In this document: piece after piece, positions 32,101-40,500 of the stretch | Position numbering within the stretch: the stretch's first letter is position 1 | Layout of the letters: each line of letters begins with the position of its first letter | Assembly: GCF_000002875.2 (NCBI RefSeq) | Contig: NC_009407.2 | Coordinates: 602,001 to 666,000 of the forward strand | Origin: Leishmania infantum JPCM5 | Taxonomy: Eukaryota > Euglenozoa > Kinetoplastea > Trypanosomatida > Trypanosomatidae | Direction of reading: 5' to 3' | Length of the DNA: 64,000 nt | The notes under the pieces: generated by a model | The model's database searches: none | Told to the model about the DNA's origin: nothing | The model's input: the letters and a program-made list of their open reading frames with translations, nothing else | Program-made: the position numbers and the translations under genes

Positions 32101-34389
32101 CTCTTCGCCTTTCACATGACGATGCGCATCCTGCAGATGCAGGGGTTGGTGAACATCGAGGAGTACGTCTTCATGATGCGCGGGGCGCAGATGCTGGACA
32201 AACAGAGCCGCTTGCCAAACCCCGCAAGCGCGTGGCTCTCCGAGCGTGCGTGGGACCACGTTTTGGAGCTGGAGCGGCTGAGCGCCTTCCACGGCATCGC
32301 CGCTCACTTTGAGCAGAAGCCCGATGAGTGGCGCGCGTGGTACCTCCTGGAGCGACCCGAGGAGGCCCTGCTGCCGGAGGAGTGGGAGGCGCGGTGCGGT
32401 GGCAATGCGCTGCAGCGCATGATCTTCACGCGCTGCCTGCGCCCTGACCGACTCGTCTTTATGGTTTACGAGTTCATTGAGGAGCAGCTCGGCAGCCAAT
32501 TCGTGGACCCGCCTGTGTTCAATCTCAAGGACACTTTCGATGAGAGCACCAACACAATTCCGCTCATCTTTGTGCTCTCTAACGGCGTGGACCCGACGAA
32601 GCAGCTGCAGTCGCTGGCGCAGCGCGAGGGTCGTGAGCTGAAGGTGCTAGCGCTGGGGCAGGGCCAGGGTGACAACGCCAAGCGCGCCCTGCAAGAGTAC
32701 AGCCAAACGGGCGGGTGGGTCTTCCTCGCCAATTGCCACCTAATGGTGTCATGGCTGGTGGAGCTGGAGAAGATCATCGACGCAATCTTTGAACAGAATC
32801 CGCATCGCGACTTCAGGCTCTGGCTGAGCTCCGTGCCGACGCCGCAGTTCCCGATTGGCGTGCTGCAGCGCTCCATCAAGATGACAACGGAGCCGCCGAA
32901 GGGGATCAAGGCGAACATGCTGCGCCTGTACAACACGTTCAGTGAGGATGACCTGGCGATCCGCAGCGCTGAACACCCCCTCATCTACCGCAATCTTCTC
33001 TACGCGCTGTGCTTCTTCCATAGCGTGCTGCTGGAGCGGCGCAAATACGGCACTCTCGGCTACAACGTCCTCTACGACTTTACGTCCTCCGACTTTGACG
33101 TCTCGGAGAACATCATCCAGCTGTATATTGGTCACATGCACTCCGATGCCGTCGAGGACGTTCCGTTCGTCACCATCCGCTACCTCATCGCAGAGGCCTC
33201 GTACGGCGGCCGCGTCACGGACGACTGGGACCGGCGCGTGCTGAACACGTACATGGCACAGTACATGTGCCCGGACGCCATCACGCAGAGTCGCTACCCC
33301 CTCGCGGCGGCTGACGAATACTGCATCCCGGAAGACTGCAACACGCTGCTGGCGTACAAGAATCACTGCGGCCAGCTTCCCATCACCGACCCGCCGGAGG
33401 CCTTTGGGCAGCACGCGAACGCCGACATCGCCAGTCGAATCGCAGAGTCAACGGCGTTGCTAGACTGCCTTATCAGCGTGAACACCTCGTTGGTGCGCGA
33501 CGGCGGCGGAAGCAGCAGCGGCAGCGCGCAGGCGGTCACGCAGGAAGATCGCTGTCTCGAGATCCTGGCCTCCATCGAGGAGCCGAGCAAGGCCGCCACA
33601 CCGAACCTGCTTGACTATACCGCCATCTACGATTCAACCGAGGGAGACCGCGACAACGCCCTCAACACATGCCTCCTACAGGAGGTGCAGCGCTACAACG
33701 CGCTCTTGAAGACGATTCACCGGCAGAAGGCGGAACTACGCCGCGCCGTGAAGGGCGAGATCGTCATGTCGGAGCAGCTGGAGGCCATTTTTAACGCGCT
33801 GCTGCTCGGCCGCGTGCCGCCGCCGTGGACGAGCGCCTACCCGAGTCTGAAGCCACTGGCGAGCTGGGCGGTGGACCTCGTTGAGCGCGTGGATCAGATG
33901 CGGCTGTGGAGTCAGCGCACGCCGACGGTGTTCTGGCTCTCAGGCTTTACATACCCCACCGGCTTTCTCAAGAGCCTGCAGCAGCAGCAGGCGCGCCGGG
34001 ACCAGATCTCGATCGACCAGTACGACTGGGAGTACGCCATCCTGCCGAGCGAGGAGCGCGCCATCGCCCATCGGCCAAAGAAGGGCGCGTACGTGCGCGG
34101 AATCTTTCTCGAGGGCGCCGGGTGGAACGGGGAGGCGAACACGCTCTGTGAGCCGAAGCCGATGGAGCTGATTGTGCCGATGCCGGTGATCCACTTCAAG
34201 CCGAAGCTCCGCTCGGGCAAGGCAAAGTCGGCGAGTGTGTACGAGTGTCCCTTGTACATGTACCCGATCCGCACCGGCACCCGTGAACGTCCCTCCTACG
34301 TTGTTGCGGTGGACCTGGAGTCGGGCGACGCGGTGCCAGAGACGTACACGAAGCGTGGTACGGCGCTGCTGCTCTCCACAGACGAGTAG
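20116..34389 (+). CDS. Axonemal dynein heavy chain, 4757 aa
   Basis: This is a full-length dynein motor heavy chain, ATG at 20116 to TAG at 34387. The N-terminal stem holds a Ser/Gly-rich insert near residues 70-150. The linker region precedes six AAA modules. Nucleotide-binding loops are GPAGTGKT in AAA1 (2072-2079, K2078), GRTASGKT in AAA2 (2353-2360), GTTGTGKS in AAA3 (2709-2716) and GLGGSGRNS in AAA4 (3067-3075), where Arg in place of Lys is common in axonemal chains. The AAA1 Walker B region reads CFDEFNRIEVEVLSVVAQQ. The stalk has coiled coil 1 near 3318-3412, the microtubule-binding tip near 3416-3525 and coiled coil 2 to about 3615. AAA5, AAA6 and the C-terminal domain (FWLSGFTYPTGF, GIFLEGAGWNGE) follow. 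It should drive flagellar beating. By eye the ending (KRGTALLLSTDE) and the post-AAA1 segment (QLSKQDHYDF) are closest to two-headed inner-arm I1/f chains of DNAH2 type. That subtype needs a phylogeny. Confidence 0.96.
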   Translation: MAMTEANQDCVQWVERRLQDTLGCTIASELVDHHYFLINEFLMGEDAQYRVLFAYYAEPAVTAAHQRRSAAGRRTFNNGSSARNSKLSSRRQTKGSGIGLNRSHPDSDDEDCVDGTAASSYFAFTGADGSRASNGSDWGVSSGPQPPQLQIVPGLPELSLRGNLTGASTDVLYFVRLDAEKPLLRETLENYVMWGTFRGNYLLDSFLRTVRQTILPTFLHNQWPTSIKKDVHTALHRFMATVVEDVNSLKGQTVLYVPGDLAAGAKSDTYADHELVQRYEATVIHWTRQIKAVVSQRDTASTDDEGHAGPLEEIQYWRARARDLGSIRLQLNRDDVAAVVKVLKDAKSFYYLEPFLGLRTDIERGTEEAYDNLRYLCTLIEPCERLAKAELRDIPHLVQDVLKNVQLILIFSKFYKKEHITRLLRMVSSEIIGRCSSRINVRAIFAGDVAESMKALEESMVAGEAWLTECRRMLVATRRRFRIEKGEKLELDESFLNEMDGFVRHRCQNLREICLSQLQFGFTGTADGEAGGNGAVSMSIARCSNVVASHRRMSRRTKLSGLVREQLPAGSPLSVPELDGVIRPPASLFEGKLPIFRGNKGPELESQLMDIQRAFKAKMEVLRHFTYNVLDVKATQWVDDYRALKTDIDNFAVMMRQIITAAFDAVTTVPMGSEVIEAFTLISKSEELLMQLDRNTDRVFRLFTQHIKSVRADVQRYFGRVPPLFYRHPPLSGQAAWAANRLSFITCAHDALRRCYALPSSPEKDEAMHLYDRLDRTLREMVRKEYVQWTSEVPAKPAELLDVYLLVQRPGTGIDLEHPPLYDVNFPINLLLLFAEAHNWQRMGETVPPEVAEMCTREERLRFYRENVSMAVRLHNASVRSLSNADLRLFSLRIEAMDAKYVPGLNKLCWNSQGIVEYFVRECRVQADRVQAIVDDFKFCGTFIDYHCGLIADTLSVLVEKKVIYTPDAFVEKQNAYRAAVVQKVRKIHELMVQKLYTVFQYFREDYMVSETVRAEWHDYMERVDVKVEEALRMMVKRSLLTVERVLPQESSEDRLDERVFRLSVMISVAADQKPVIHATPSVQELSQLVNDVCKAIIGVVRGLPRLEESLQQRVSSETEALLTENNTVAVTYAHPGGATSLALRGSYYEYMTRDQDTILTLGRIQEAFMSISEKVRDKLNQTWQLHQSSTTDNLWTTQRQDRRIKQGWKLEDYRINMDHVAQRREGIEKQEVFSDVLFLQLDFTKMKETFRAQCQFVIQHYHGLLYAEVKQELDNTYDSFKFTTEALSREPKTLDQLGEMMRQCTVALDALPSVEGQFDMLSQKFALITSEAYNFGGVDPSDVTRCEELPEAFVKYTQQLQAIRQQLDVYKEQFRVEVETELRTLASKSFALYQQVRDEAPTSWALTTAAAFGQLETLERKAVSLRELEKSLQQGIEIFALEKPPLDDLVKAEAQLKVLRRLWTLVRSWRAFTHAWKHMYFMKLNSERMLEDIEDTRREALQLRKEMEQMDVWLRLKDDIDLIKKILPIIDDLRTPAIRPRHWEQLKVQLDTAFELEDETSFCLQRLMEAHVEVQAEFISNMAIAAREELKIETDLEKIALVWEETCFTIEPHQGYHKIAAVEDINTALTEHLMMLSSVKMSRFVDSFRPRVVMWEKHLSQVADTIEGLLSVQTKWMYLESIFIGSEDIKRKLVAESKKFDSIHAHWLSIIARLVSDANVVRSTRRDNLLEQLNSMNSDLELIQRSLEGFLEDRRRCFPRFYFLSNDDLLEILGHTKDPEKVQPHLRKCFEGLYRLALKEGRNNRIFAGGMSAVDGEVVPFSPPLQVDGLPVEVWLHRVEVKMRDTIKSCLNTTLKDLQDNVYIPRRPINRDKLRQWVEQHEGQALITAACMNWTFQTEVAIAEYGDMHQNGLSLSRRKPSPLYKVYKKWKSLIRKYCQMVRQPQSRLQRNKLVALVTIEVHSRDILRHLLAHRVHLLEDFEWTRQLRFYQENAGSTSEVASEAGMSDASAVITAGSGEPTCVVRQTSAVVRYDYEYLGNSGRLVVTGLTDRAYMTLTTALQLFRGGLPQGPAGTGKTETVKDLGKAIGKYVMVFNCSDGLDYRSVGRMLSGIAQTGAWSCFDEFNRIEVEVLSVVAQQIMSILSAVSEQKRHFLFEGTEIPLNVNCGLFVTMNPGYAGRSELPDNLKALLRPISMMVPDFTLICEITLLSEGFEESESLSKKVSILYELMEKQLSKQDHYDFSLRNIKAVLVQAGNLKRENFPGTEQQLCLKAMKDMNLPKFVKEDVPLFLSMLGDLFPGVSPQGAGLEELRAATVDELEAEKLQVSEHIITKCLHLWDTLHTRHGVMVVGRTASGKTITWRTLAGALRRLKEAGVDGPYEAVRVSLLNPKSVTLDELYGSYNQATREWKDGILSDLMRQICRDATDPNYKWLLFDGPVDTLWIESMNTVLDDNRMLTLNSGERINMNPTVRMLFEVQDLSQASPATVSRCGMVYFSVEDLTWRPFVSTWLQSRRDFEVAMNAPKPDSTISELQTFVDEALTRALQFKRSECADLIPTTEFNTIRSFTTMLDALANTEAAPVMPGGTHYQAAQAGENYLPQLRMMAMFCLIWAVGGSLTVDSRRKLDAFVREMDSSFPSMETVFEYFPDLSSLRWVGWEEHPDVQKPFAPPSDTPYYEQIVPTVDMIRYSYIVSQLVLSSVQLVLVGTTGTGKSLIANQVLHDLPADMYVATHLHFSAQTTAKNVQDIIEGRMEHTSKKVCNPPGGRRMVCLIEDLNMPSKEIFGAQPPLELLRQWMDNGYWYDRTTRSKRLVNDMQLLCCMTYGRPDITERLLSKLNVFNVAFPSEPVVVRIYSAILGHRFAPYIDLKGYVDAIVRATIEVYMKVSTDLLPIPSKSHYLFTLRDLSKVFQGIYGCYLEGITSKEHLVALWVHESQRVFSDRMNDPADKVWFRQLLNDKLNNVFQTKWANMLKARGKDSRGQALSESESPIFVDFLDGEQDEMAKYKLVPSMEQLRQIVEERLENYNTEPGARPMNLVFFADALEHLCRIHRVLRQPQGNALLVGLGGSGRNSLSRLATYLAGYSMFTIEIHKKYDQERFHEDLRTLYKACGVKRQQKVFYIADTQLVDSSFLEDLNNMLSAGEVPNLFAKDDLQQINDDVHKLALLSGCRDSPDELYNFFVRQARQHLHLVIAMSPAHKLFRVRLRQFPALVSCTSIDWYYAWPNTALKEVGLRYLRDSRDDSAESDELLETISDLFVFLHDTTNQRAEQMRVQIRRHTYVTPSSFIDLVRGFRSMLHSKRIDIIEQRDKLANGMSKLEETKVTVSEMREALKVQDERLQAKSAEVSRATESIQARQHIAEEQQTLVASEKVKIEQTKRAALADQAEAQADLDRAMPTLLEAQAALDKLDKSDINEVKSYKTPAVMIRTVMEAVQTALHRKLDWDEAKKSLSEPKFIDMLKTYHETHDMTDQKLLNALEKYVKRNDFTPAAASAVSKAAGGLCQWVIAIHKYGNIYKEVHPKIVKNENAQQKVRAQEEMLRQKEEKLQRIVDEVRQLEADLQANIAEKNRLMAEARATQDKLNKAQIIVDGLEGERGRWTESIARFELDLENINGETLLACAFMCYCGAFTAEYRQLLWQSWMKEVRRVQLPLNRDYDFVNFLADPTEVLDWQQAGLPGDEFSRENGAVVVFGPRYPLMIDPQQQAIKWVKRMERDNGLKVIDPKQPDFQKTVEYAIQFGCPLLLQDVLEEIDPLLDPIMSRSFIMKGKRKLVKVGDNYVEFKEGFKLYITTRLPNPHYTPETCTKVCLLNFAVKEQGLEEQLLKIVVEKEKPELEHENEQLILHTAAAKKEMKQLEEDILDLLSTSQVSLLENQRLIETLQTAKVTAANIQNQLQVAETTSVKIREAREEYRECARRASLLFFVLADLGAIDSMYQFALDSYIQLFQTSIRRSSEKIVSHEMEERIKTLNEWHTAAVYTNTCRGLFERHKLLFAFHMTMRILQMQGLVNIEEYVFMMRGAQMLDKQSRLPNPASAWLSERAWDHVLELERLSAFHGIAAHFEQKPDEWRAWYLLERPEEALLPEEWEARCGGNALQRMIFTRCLRPDRLVFMVYEFIEEQLGSQFVDPPVFNLKDTFDESTNTIPLIFVLSNGVDPTKQLQSLAQREGRELKVLALGQGQGDNAKRALQEYSQTGGWVFLANCHLMVSWLVELEKIIDAIFEQNPHRDFRLWLSSVPTPQFPIGVLQRSIKMTTEPPKGIKANMLRLYNTFSEDDLAIRSAEHPLIYRNLLYALCFFHSVLLERRKYGTLGYNVLYDFTSSDFDVSENIIQLYIGHMHSDAVEDVPFVTIRYLIAEASYGGRVTDDWDRRVLNTYMAQYMCPDAITQSRYPLAAADEYCIPEDCNTLLAYKNHCGQLPITDPPEAFGQHANADIASRIAESTALLDCLISVNTSLVRDGGGSSSGSAQAVTQEDRCLEILASIEEPSKAATPNLLDYTAIYDSTEGDRDNALNTCLLQEVQRYNALLKTIHRQKAELRRAVKGEIVMSEQLEAIFNALLLGRVPPPWTSAYPSLKPLASWAVDLVERVDQMRLWSQRTPTVFWLSGFTYPTGFLKSLQQQQARRDQISIDQYDWEYAILPSEERAIAHRPKKGAYVRGIFLEGAGWNGEANTLCEPKPMELIVPMPVIHFKPKLRSGKAKSASVYECPLYMYPIRTGTRERPSYVVAVDLESGDAVPETYTKRGTALLLSTDE

Positions 34390-35260
34390 CGAGATGGACT
34401 GCGTGCCCGTTTCTACTTAAGTTTTTTGTTTTGCTTTGTGGGGCTGATGTGGTGGACGCCGTCGATGCATGGCTGTCGGTGTGCAGGCGCCCATCCATGT
34501 GCGCATAGGCGGTTGCCTGTCTCCAGGCTGTGTATGCGTGAGCTAGCAGCCGCTTTTCTTCTCCGCATAGACGGCAATCTATTAGTGCGAGAAGACAGCG
34601 CTGCTGACCGCGCGCCATCGTTTTTATCGCTCTCATCGCTGGCAGTGTGCATGTTGCGGGGTGAAGCCACCGGCAAGGAGGCGACGGAAGGGTGAGGGGA
34701 GGCCGTCGGCGTAGCACCAGTGCGTGTGTTGGCGTTCACTCTCCTTCTCTCGGCTTTCTCTTCGTGCCTGTGGCCTCATCGACTTCCTCTTTTTGCTTTT
34801 TGACATTGCCGCTGTGTGGGTCTGCGCGCTTGGCCTGGTGTCTCTCGGGCATGGGTGCGTGCCTGCTGCATATGTGTGGCGCGTGGTGTCTGTGCTCTGT
34901 GTAGCGAAAGGAGGCGTGTGCCTCCTCAGCTCTGAGCACCTCTCTTGCCTCTCTTGCCCGGACGGAGGAAGGTGATGCGCACAGACACCAGCGACCCCGA
35001 GCGAGCGAGAGGCGCTTTCATCATAGAGGAACCGATTCGATGGTCTTGCCGTGATCACTTCGATGTACAGATCCCTCCTTCATGTTATTCTCCTTGCCGC
35101 GTGGACGCCCCACGTGCGCCTTCTCCGGTATGTACACGAAATACAGGCGTGCGCGTGAGTCCGCACGCCTCGCTCGTCTTTCTCGGTCTCCATGCTGATC
35201 CTCCCTTGAAACGAAAAACTCCTTCAAGGCCAAGCTCAGCGTGCTTGTGTGCGTGTGGGA

Positions 35261-35262
<2 letters not shown>

Positions 35263-35292
<30 letters not shown>
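35263..35292. repeat. (TG)15 microsatellite
   Basis: A perfect TG run of about 30 bases, the longest such tract in the window, in the dynein 3' flank. Confidence 0.9.
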
Positions 35293-35294
<2 letters not shown>

Positions 35295-35606
35295 AGGCTC
35301 CGAGCACGCGCGCCTCGAGCTCGCATAGATGTCCGTCAGAGGTGTCTTCAGTGAGGGTGTTTGCCGTACTTCTTGTGCACCGCCCCTCTGCCTTCTCTCT
35401 CCCTTGCGCTCCACCGCGTTGCTGCTGCTCATATGCATCGCAAACCGCCGCTTTCCTGACAGGGGCCTCATGCCGGCACGTGTTGGCCGCGGCGTGCTGG
35501 AGAAGAGAAGGCGCCACCGACCTCCTAGTGAGGCACGAGCTCGACCCGCACGTTTCCTGTCATGATCCGCTCCTGCATCTCACGCTCTGTTTCGTCGGGC
35601 TCCTCT

Positions 35607-35733
35607 TTACCATCTTCTCTCTCTCGCGCACGGATAATTACCGCTGTGCAACACACTCGCACTTGCACTCGCGCACGCGAACTTGGTCGCCCGCCGCATG
35701 CATTCTTATCTGTGCACGACTCCGCCTACGCAG
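35607..35733 (+). promoter_or_regulatory. Candidate trans-splice acceptor for the YceI-like gene
   Basis: A pyrimidine tract (CATCTTCTCTCTCTCGC, from about 35609) lies upstream of AG at 35732-35733 (CTACGCAG). The implied leader is about 105 nt, and the in-frame ATG at 35562 would be excluded from the mRNA. The tract-to-AG distance is long, so this is tentative. Confidence 0.3.
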
Positions 35734-35837
35734 AGGCGGTACCAGGTAGCCGGCGAACTCGCACTACACAGCAGGCGAGAGAAAAGGGCCTCGCGCACCG
35801 TGCCTATCCCTCATCCCTCTCCGCTTTCCTCTCTCCA

Positions 35838-36407
35838 ATGGCTCAGATGCTCGGCTGGGGTGCGAAGCGCATGTCTAGCAGCAGTGAGCTGAAGGATGTG
35901 GACATGTACGTGTACGTGGAGCCGGCTGGGCTGCTGGGCCACTTCCTTGGTCGCCCGCTCCGGTTCAAGGTGCAGCAGTTTTCGTTTCTGGTGAACCGGC
36001 GCGAGCGCGCGCTGCAGCGCGTTGAGGTGAGCGCAGACTCGCTGCTTCCTCAGTGCGAGGTGTACATGCCGTCTCGATTTGAGCGAGTGCCGTTGAGCTT
36101 TTCCGAAGTGGAGCGGGTGATGCAGCGAACGCGGAGCTATGTGCTCAACGCCCCCCGGTATCCTCTCATCACCTACGATGTCGAGGCCAACACGAGCGAC
36201 GCTGTGAAGGGTACACTGAATCTGCACGGTGCGAGCCACACGGTGGAGTGCAGCAAGGTAGTTGAGGGGGCTGAGCTAGTGGTGCGCTGCCCGGTGCGCT
36301 TGAGTCAGTTCCACGTGCCGCCGTTCAAGATGTGGCTGGGGCTGTTCACGCAGGCGGACACGGTCGAGGTCGAGACGCGCATTCCTGCCAAGGTGCTAAA
36401 GCTGTGA
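35838..36407 (+). CDS. YceI-like domain protein, 189 aa
   Basis: I start the protein at MAQMLGWG (ATG 35838) rather than at the in-frame ATG at 35562, because structured sequence begins here and a candidate splice acceptor lies between them. The pattern resembles YceI proteins: a small N-terminal strand region, RYPLITYDVEANTSD, then VKGTLNLHGASHTVEC (the family's G-x-L-x-L-H-G step), then a segment of alternating strands ending ADTVEVETRIPA. YceI proteins form an extended lipocalin-like barrel that binds polyisoprenoid molecules. Bacterial members are usually exported. This copy has no signal peptide, transmembrane segment or obvious targeting peptide and appears soluble and intracellular. 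The length is usual for the family. The assignment rests on motif recognition by eye, and the ligand is unknown. Confidence 0.6.
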   Translation: MAQMLGWGAKRMSSSSELKDVDMYVYVEPAGLLGHFLGRPLRFKVQQFSFLVNRRERALQRVEVSADSLLPQCEVYMPSRFERVPLSFSEVERVMQRTRSYVLNAPRYPLITYDVEANTSDAVKGTLNLHGASHTVECSKVVEGAELVVRCPVRLSQFHVPPFKMWLGLFTQADTVEVETRIPAKVLKL

Positions 36408-37597
36408 GTGAGAGGTGGTGAGGTAGTGCAGGAGGAGGGGGAGGGCGGATACGATTGCCTGAGTTGAGGTGTCCAGCTCGTGATTGGGTGAGTCGCGAGG
36501 GGCAGAGGGATGCATGGTGCTTGACGTCCGCTGTCTCTCTCGCTCCGCTCTCCCTGACCGGGCGACTTCTTCTTGTCGTCTCCCGTGTGCACCGGTGCCT
36601 TGTGGTGGGTGTTGATTGGCTTGTTCCTTGTACATGGATGACGCTTCGTCTTGCTGGGTTTATCGTCACAGGCGCTATGCGAGTGCATAGGCATCCAACA
36701 ACGAAGGTGCGCTGGACGAGGAGAAGGCGAGGCGGCTGTGGCAGGTGACGGCATGGCCGACATTGCAAGCACATGGCTGGCCGAAAAGGATCTCTGCGCT
36801 TCCTCCGCCGCCCTCTCGGCTCTACGCAGGAACACGTGAGAAGGTGCAGCAGCTGCAGAACAACTCAAAAGAGTGACAGGAGTGTGTGTGCGTGCGTGAG
36901 GTACGCGCAGACCTCTCTCTCTGGAGCTCATACTCGAAGATGACGATGAAGCCGTCGGCACATACGCTCGCGGTGCACGCTTGCGCGGGTCTTCTCCCCT
37001 TGCCCGCTCTCTTCTGAGCGCCCCTCCCACCTGCATCCATCTTTCTCTCCCCATATCACCGCTCCTTCCTGAGCACTGACGCACGCGTTCGCGCTAACCT
37101 TCGCCTCTCTTCTCACCCTATCAATTCCAGCGTTTATGCGCTACAGCAAGGGTGGCGACCCGGCTCCGCACCCTTCTTCTCTCGCGAAGGCGCACTGCGG
37201 AGCCACTGCAAGGCCCTTCCTCAGGCACTCATGCACACACTCACCTATAAATACCCACATCACCGGCCTACACTGTGCGCGTCCCTGCGGCATTTCGACT
37301 TCGCAGGAGGGCAAGAGCGCGCGGCTCGTATCTTTTTTCGTCTCTCTCCAACTCTTCTCCTTTCCACTGCTCGTCATTTGTCATTGGCCGCCACTGCGTG
37401 ACTGCCGCGTCCACCCATCATCATCCACCAACACCACCGAGCTGTGCGATCCTTTGCCTCACCCTCTCCCTCCATCTAGGTGCTGTGCGCTCCCTCCCTC
37501 TCTCGTCTCCGCTCCTGCTGCGCACGCGCGTCGTGCGCTTCCCGCCCCTTGAAGCGACGGCCCTATCATCGTCTTTTCGCTCTCGCAATCAGACATC
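36408..37597. other. Spacer between the YceI-like and REV3 genes
   Basis: No supported gene is visible in 1.2 kb. Pyrimidine-rich sequence from about 37370 to 37520 probably includes the REV3 splice acceptor. Confidence 0.7.
37452..37479 (+). promoter_or_regulatory. Candidate trans-splice acceptor for REV3
   Basis: The tract CCTTTGCCTCACCCTCTCCC followed by TCCATCTAG puts an AG at 37478-37479, giving a leader of about 119 nt with no ATG before 37598. A later AG at 37591-37592 would leave only six bases and is less likely. Confidence 0.5.
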
Positions 37598-40500
37598 ATG
37601 TACATGCAGGTGGTCTCCATCGAGCACTCGCTAGAGCGACCGCATGCGGCTTTGGGTGACGCAGCGCTGTCACCGATTTTCCGTCGTGTGTCGGCGCGCT
37701 GTCCAGTGCTGCACCTCTTCGGCTACGTACACATTCCTTTGGATCTCACCCCCACCACGTCCGGCACCTCAGCACCCGTCGCGTCAACGGAGCCCCGCGA
37801 CGCGAGCAGCAGCGCTCCAGAGAACGAACTCGACGGCGACGCGGAAATCACGGCTGCCGCGACTCCACATTCTTTCTCTCGCGGAAGCAGCGGGGGTGGT
37901 ATTCTGCTTCTCAGCCGAGCCACTCCACTCGTCGGCCGACTCAGCGGCACCTCGGCGCCGCTGCAGCAGGAGGATGCCTCGCCCTCGCCGAAGAGGGCCA
38001 CGTACGCTTTAGATGCTGATGGACACGGCAACAAGGCTGCGGCGGCCGGCGCGGTAGCGCGGCACTGCGATGCACCATCCTCATCTTTTCTACCTCCTTG
38101 TAGTACCCTCTGCGCGGCTACGAGCGCCGCTGGCGGCGACGGCGACCCGCTAATCTTAACAGACGGGAACCTTGGTAGCTCAGCCGCCTGGCGTGGCCGC
38201 TACACGCAACGCCGCGCCTGCCTTCATGTACATGGAGTGTACCCATCGCTGCTGCTCCCCCAGTACGACCGCAGCGTCTCTGCCGATCAGCTGGCGGCGC
38301 AGCTCGAGGCCGTGGCGCTGCGCGTTCTCGCGCGACAGGGCACGCTTGTGCCGACCCAACAGCTGGTGCACAACGTCCGCATTGCCCACCGCTTCAACGT
38401 GTACGGCTACCGGCCCCACGCGTACGCCTTTTACGAGGTGGAGCTTATCGACCCCGACTTGCTGCCAAGGGTGGTGGATGTGCTGCAGAACTCGACGGAG
38501 GTGGGCGGGCGGCAGTGGCAGCTGTACGATGCGCACTATCGGTATCATACACAGTTCATGGTGCGGTGGCGCGTGAGTGGCATCGCGCCGTTTCTTCTGC
38601 CAGCTGGACGGTGCCATGTGCGTCTGCCGACCGTTGCCGAGCTCTCGGAGAACTCGCCTGCCCTCTCGGCGTCGCTTGAAGCGGTTGGTAGGCTGCAGGC
38701 GCCCCAGCACAGCCGCGGTAACGACAGTGACGCGGCGAAACGAGAACTGAAGGATAAGGACGAGGAGGAGCACAGGCAAGCAGCCGCCAGCTCTGCGCAG
38801 CAGTCTCAGCTTCTCTTTCGCCAGCGCTGGCGACCTGATGAGCTAGGTCGCGCCATCACGGCAGAGGTGGAGCTGGACGTCGCCGGTGCCGATCTGCTCG
38901 ACCACTCCTCCGCAGTGGAGGAGGGGGAGGCTAAGGGTGCCGCAGTAGCGGCGCAGGGGCGACGAAGAACCGTGACGGCCGGCGACAACCTCAACTACAC
39001 ACGCCGCATCATACGACACTACTTCAGCGAGCATGGGGTGTCCGATACTTTGCGCGTTGCGGACACCATCGCGATGGAGCGCCATCAGCAGGAGTGTGCG
39101 CATGTCGCGGCGGCCGGGTTGAAGGGGCAGCAGGGGCGCTACGGCCACGTGATGCAGATCCAACGCGGCGATCCGACGGTGCGGTGGCTGCGACACCGCA
39201 TGCTAGAGTACTTGAAGGAGCGGGCGGAGGCCAACGCAGCGGTCGCTGCGGCGCTTGCCGCTCCTTCTGCGGTTCGCAAGACAGAAGACGGCAGCGAAGT
39301 GTCTACTGCCATGTTTCTCGCCAGCACAGGCGCTGCCGCGGCTTCGGTGCTGCCACTCTCGTCCGCCGCTTCTCTTGTTGAAAGTGCTGTAAAGTTGCAA
39401 GATCAGCGCGCCATTCGCCAGCAGCTTCTTGCCGAGTACCGCCGGCCTGGCGGCGCTACTTTAAGGGCAAGTCGGCACGGCCACCGACGCGGGGCCACAG
39501 ACGCGATGAGCACTCGCGTGTACGCAGATGGCCACATTGCCGTGCCGTCGTCGTTCGCACATGTTGCCGACCAGGAATCAGCCATCGCTGGCGGGGAGGC
39601 GCTGTACGTTGGCTTTAGCTCAGAGAGTCTGAAGCTTTCTGTGCCACAGGGTCAGACCCAGCCGCAGCCGCAGCCGCAGCAGCCAGCAGCAGCGCCGGAG
39701 AATGCTGCGGGGAAGCCGATCCCTTCTTCATCCGCATACCAGTCCTTCTTCGACGAGCTCTCGGCCACAGCCTACGCCGATGTCGTGGCTGCGCCGACGC
39801 AGGACTTGTTCACGGCGCTGGCACAGCCAAGCGCGCCCTCGTTACCGTTCCATGGAGATGAGCCCACTACCTCCGTCGCAGCAGCGGTCATTACAGCACC
39901 GCGACGTAGCTCAATGAGCAGCAAGGAGGCAAGTGGGGCGGACTGCAGGGACATGCAACCGATGCTGGAGACAACTCGTGAGCCGGCGAGCAACGCGGAC
40001 GTGACCTTGACGTGCGCAGCTTCTGACTCGATAATCGCCGCGGCACCGTCGCGTGCGGGCTCCTCGTGGTCGTCTGCGTTGTCGTCGTCCTCCACGGCGT
40101 CCCTCTCCAGCGGCAGGACTTCCCCAGATCACGGCAACAGCTGTATGGAAGGCCGCGAGGGCGTTGACCCGTCCTTTCTCGGCTCTTCAGCGGCACAGTC
40201 ACGTGAGAGAGCCCAGGGGGAGCCGTGTCTCGCGGCATTGGACGCCGCAGCACTCGTGCGCGAGACGCCCACGCAGCGACCGACGCGGCCGTCTGTCGGG
40301 CGTTCTCCGAAGATCAGTGAAGGGCAAGATAATGACTTCGCGTTCGATGCTCTGGACAGAATCGATGGGGAGGCGATCAGGCCATCGGTCGGTGCCTCGC
40401 AAAAAGATGGTTCGCTTCCGCGACTGGGGAGAGACACCAGCAGCGCGGCATTGGACGAGCTGGTGGGTGCGGAAAACGACCACACTCCAGAGGGCGGACG

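Larger units (their letters stand above)
34390..35837. other. Spacer between the dynein and YceI-like genes
   Basis: No further gene is supported. The spacer holds a TG microsatellite at 35263-35292. A frame open from an ATG at 35562 runs into the YceI-like protein, but its first 92 residues are Arg/Ser/Thr-rich and unlike any domain, and a candidate splice acceptor lies downstream of that ATG. I therefore treat it as leader. Confidence 0.65.

Noticed and set aside
35562..35837. N-terminal extension of the YceI-like protein from the ATG at 35562
   Set aside because: The 92 added residues are Arg/Ser/Thr-rich spacer-like sequence, and a plausible splice acceptor at 35733 would leave that ATG out of the mRNA.
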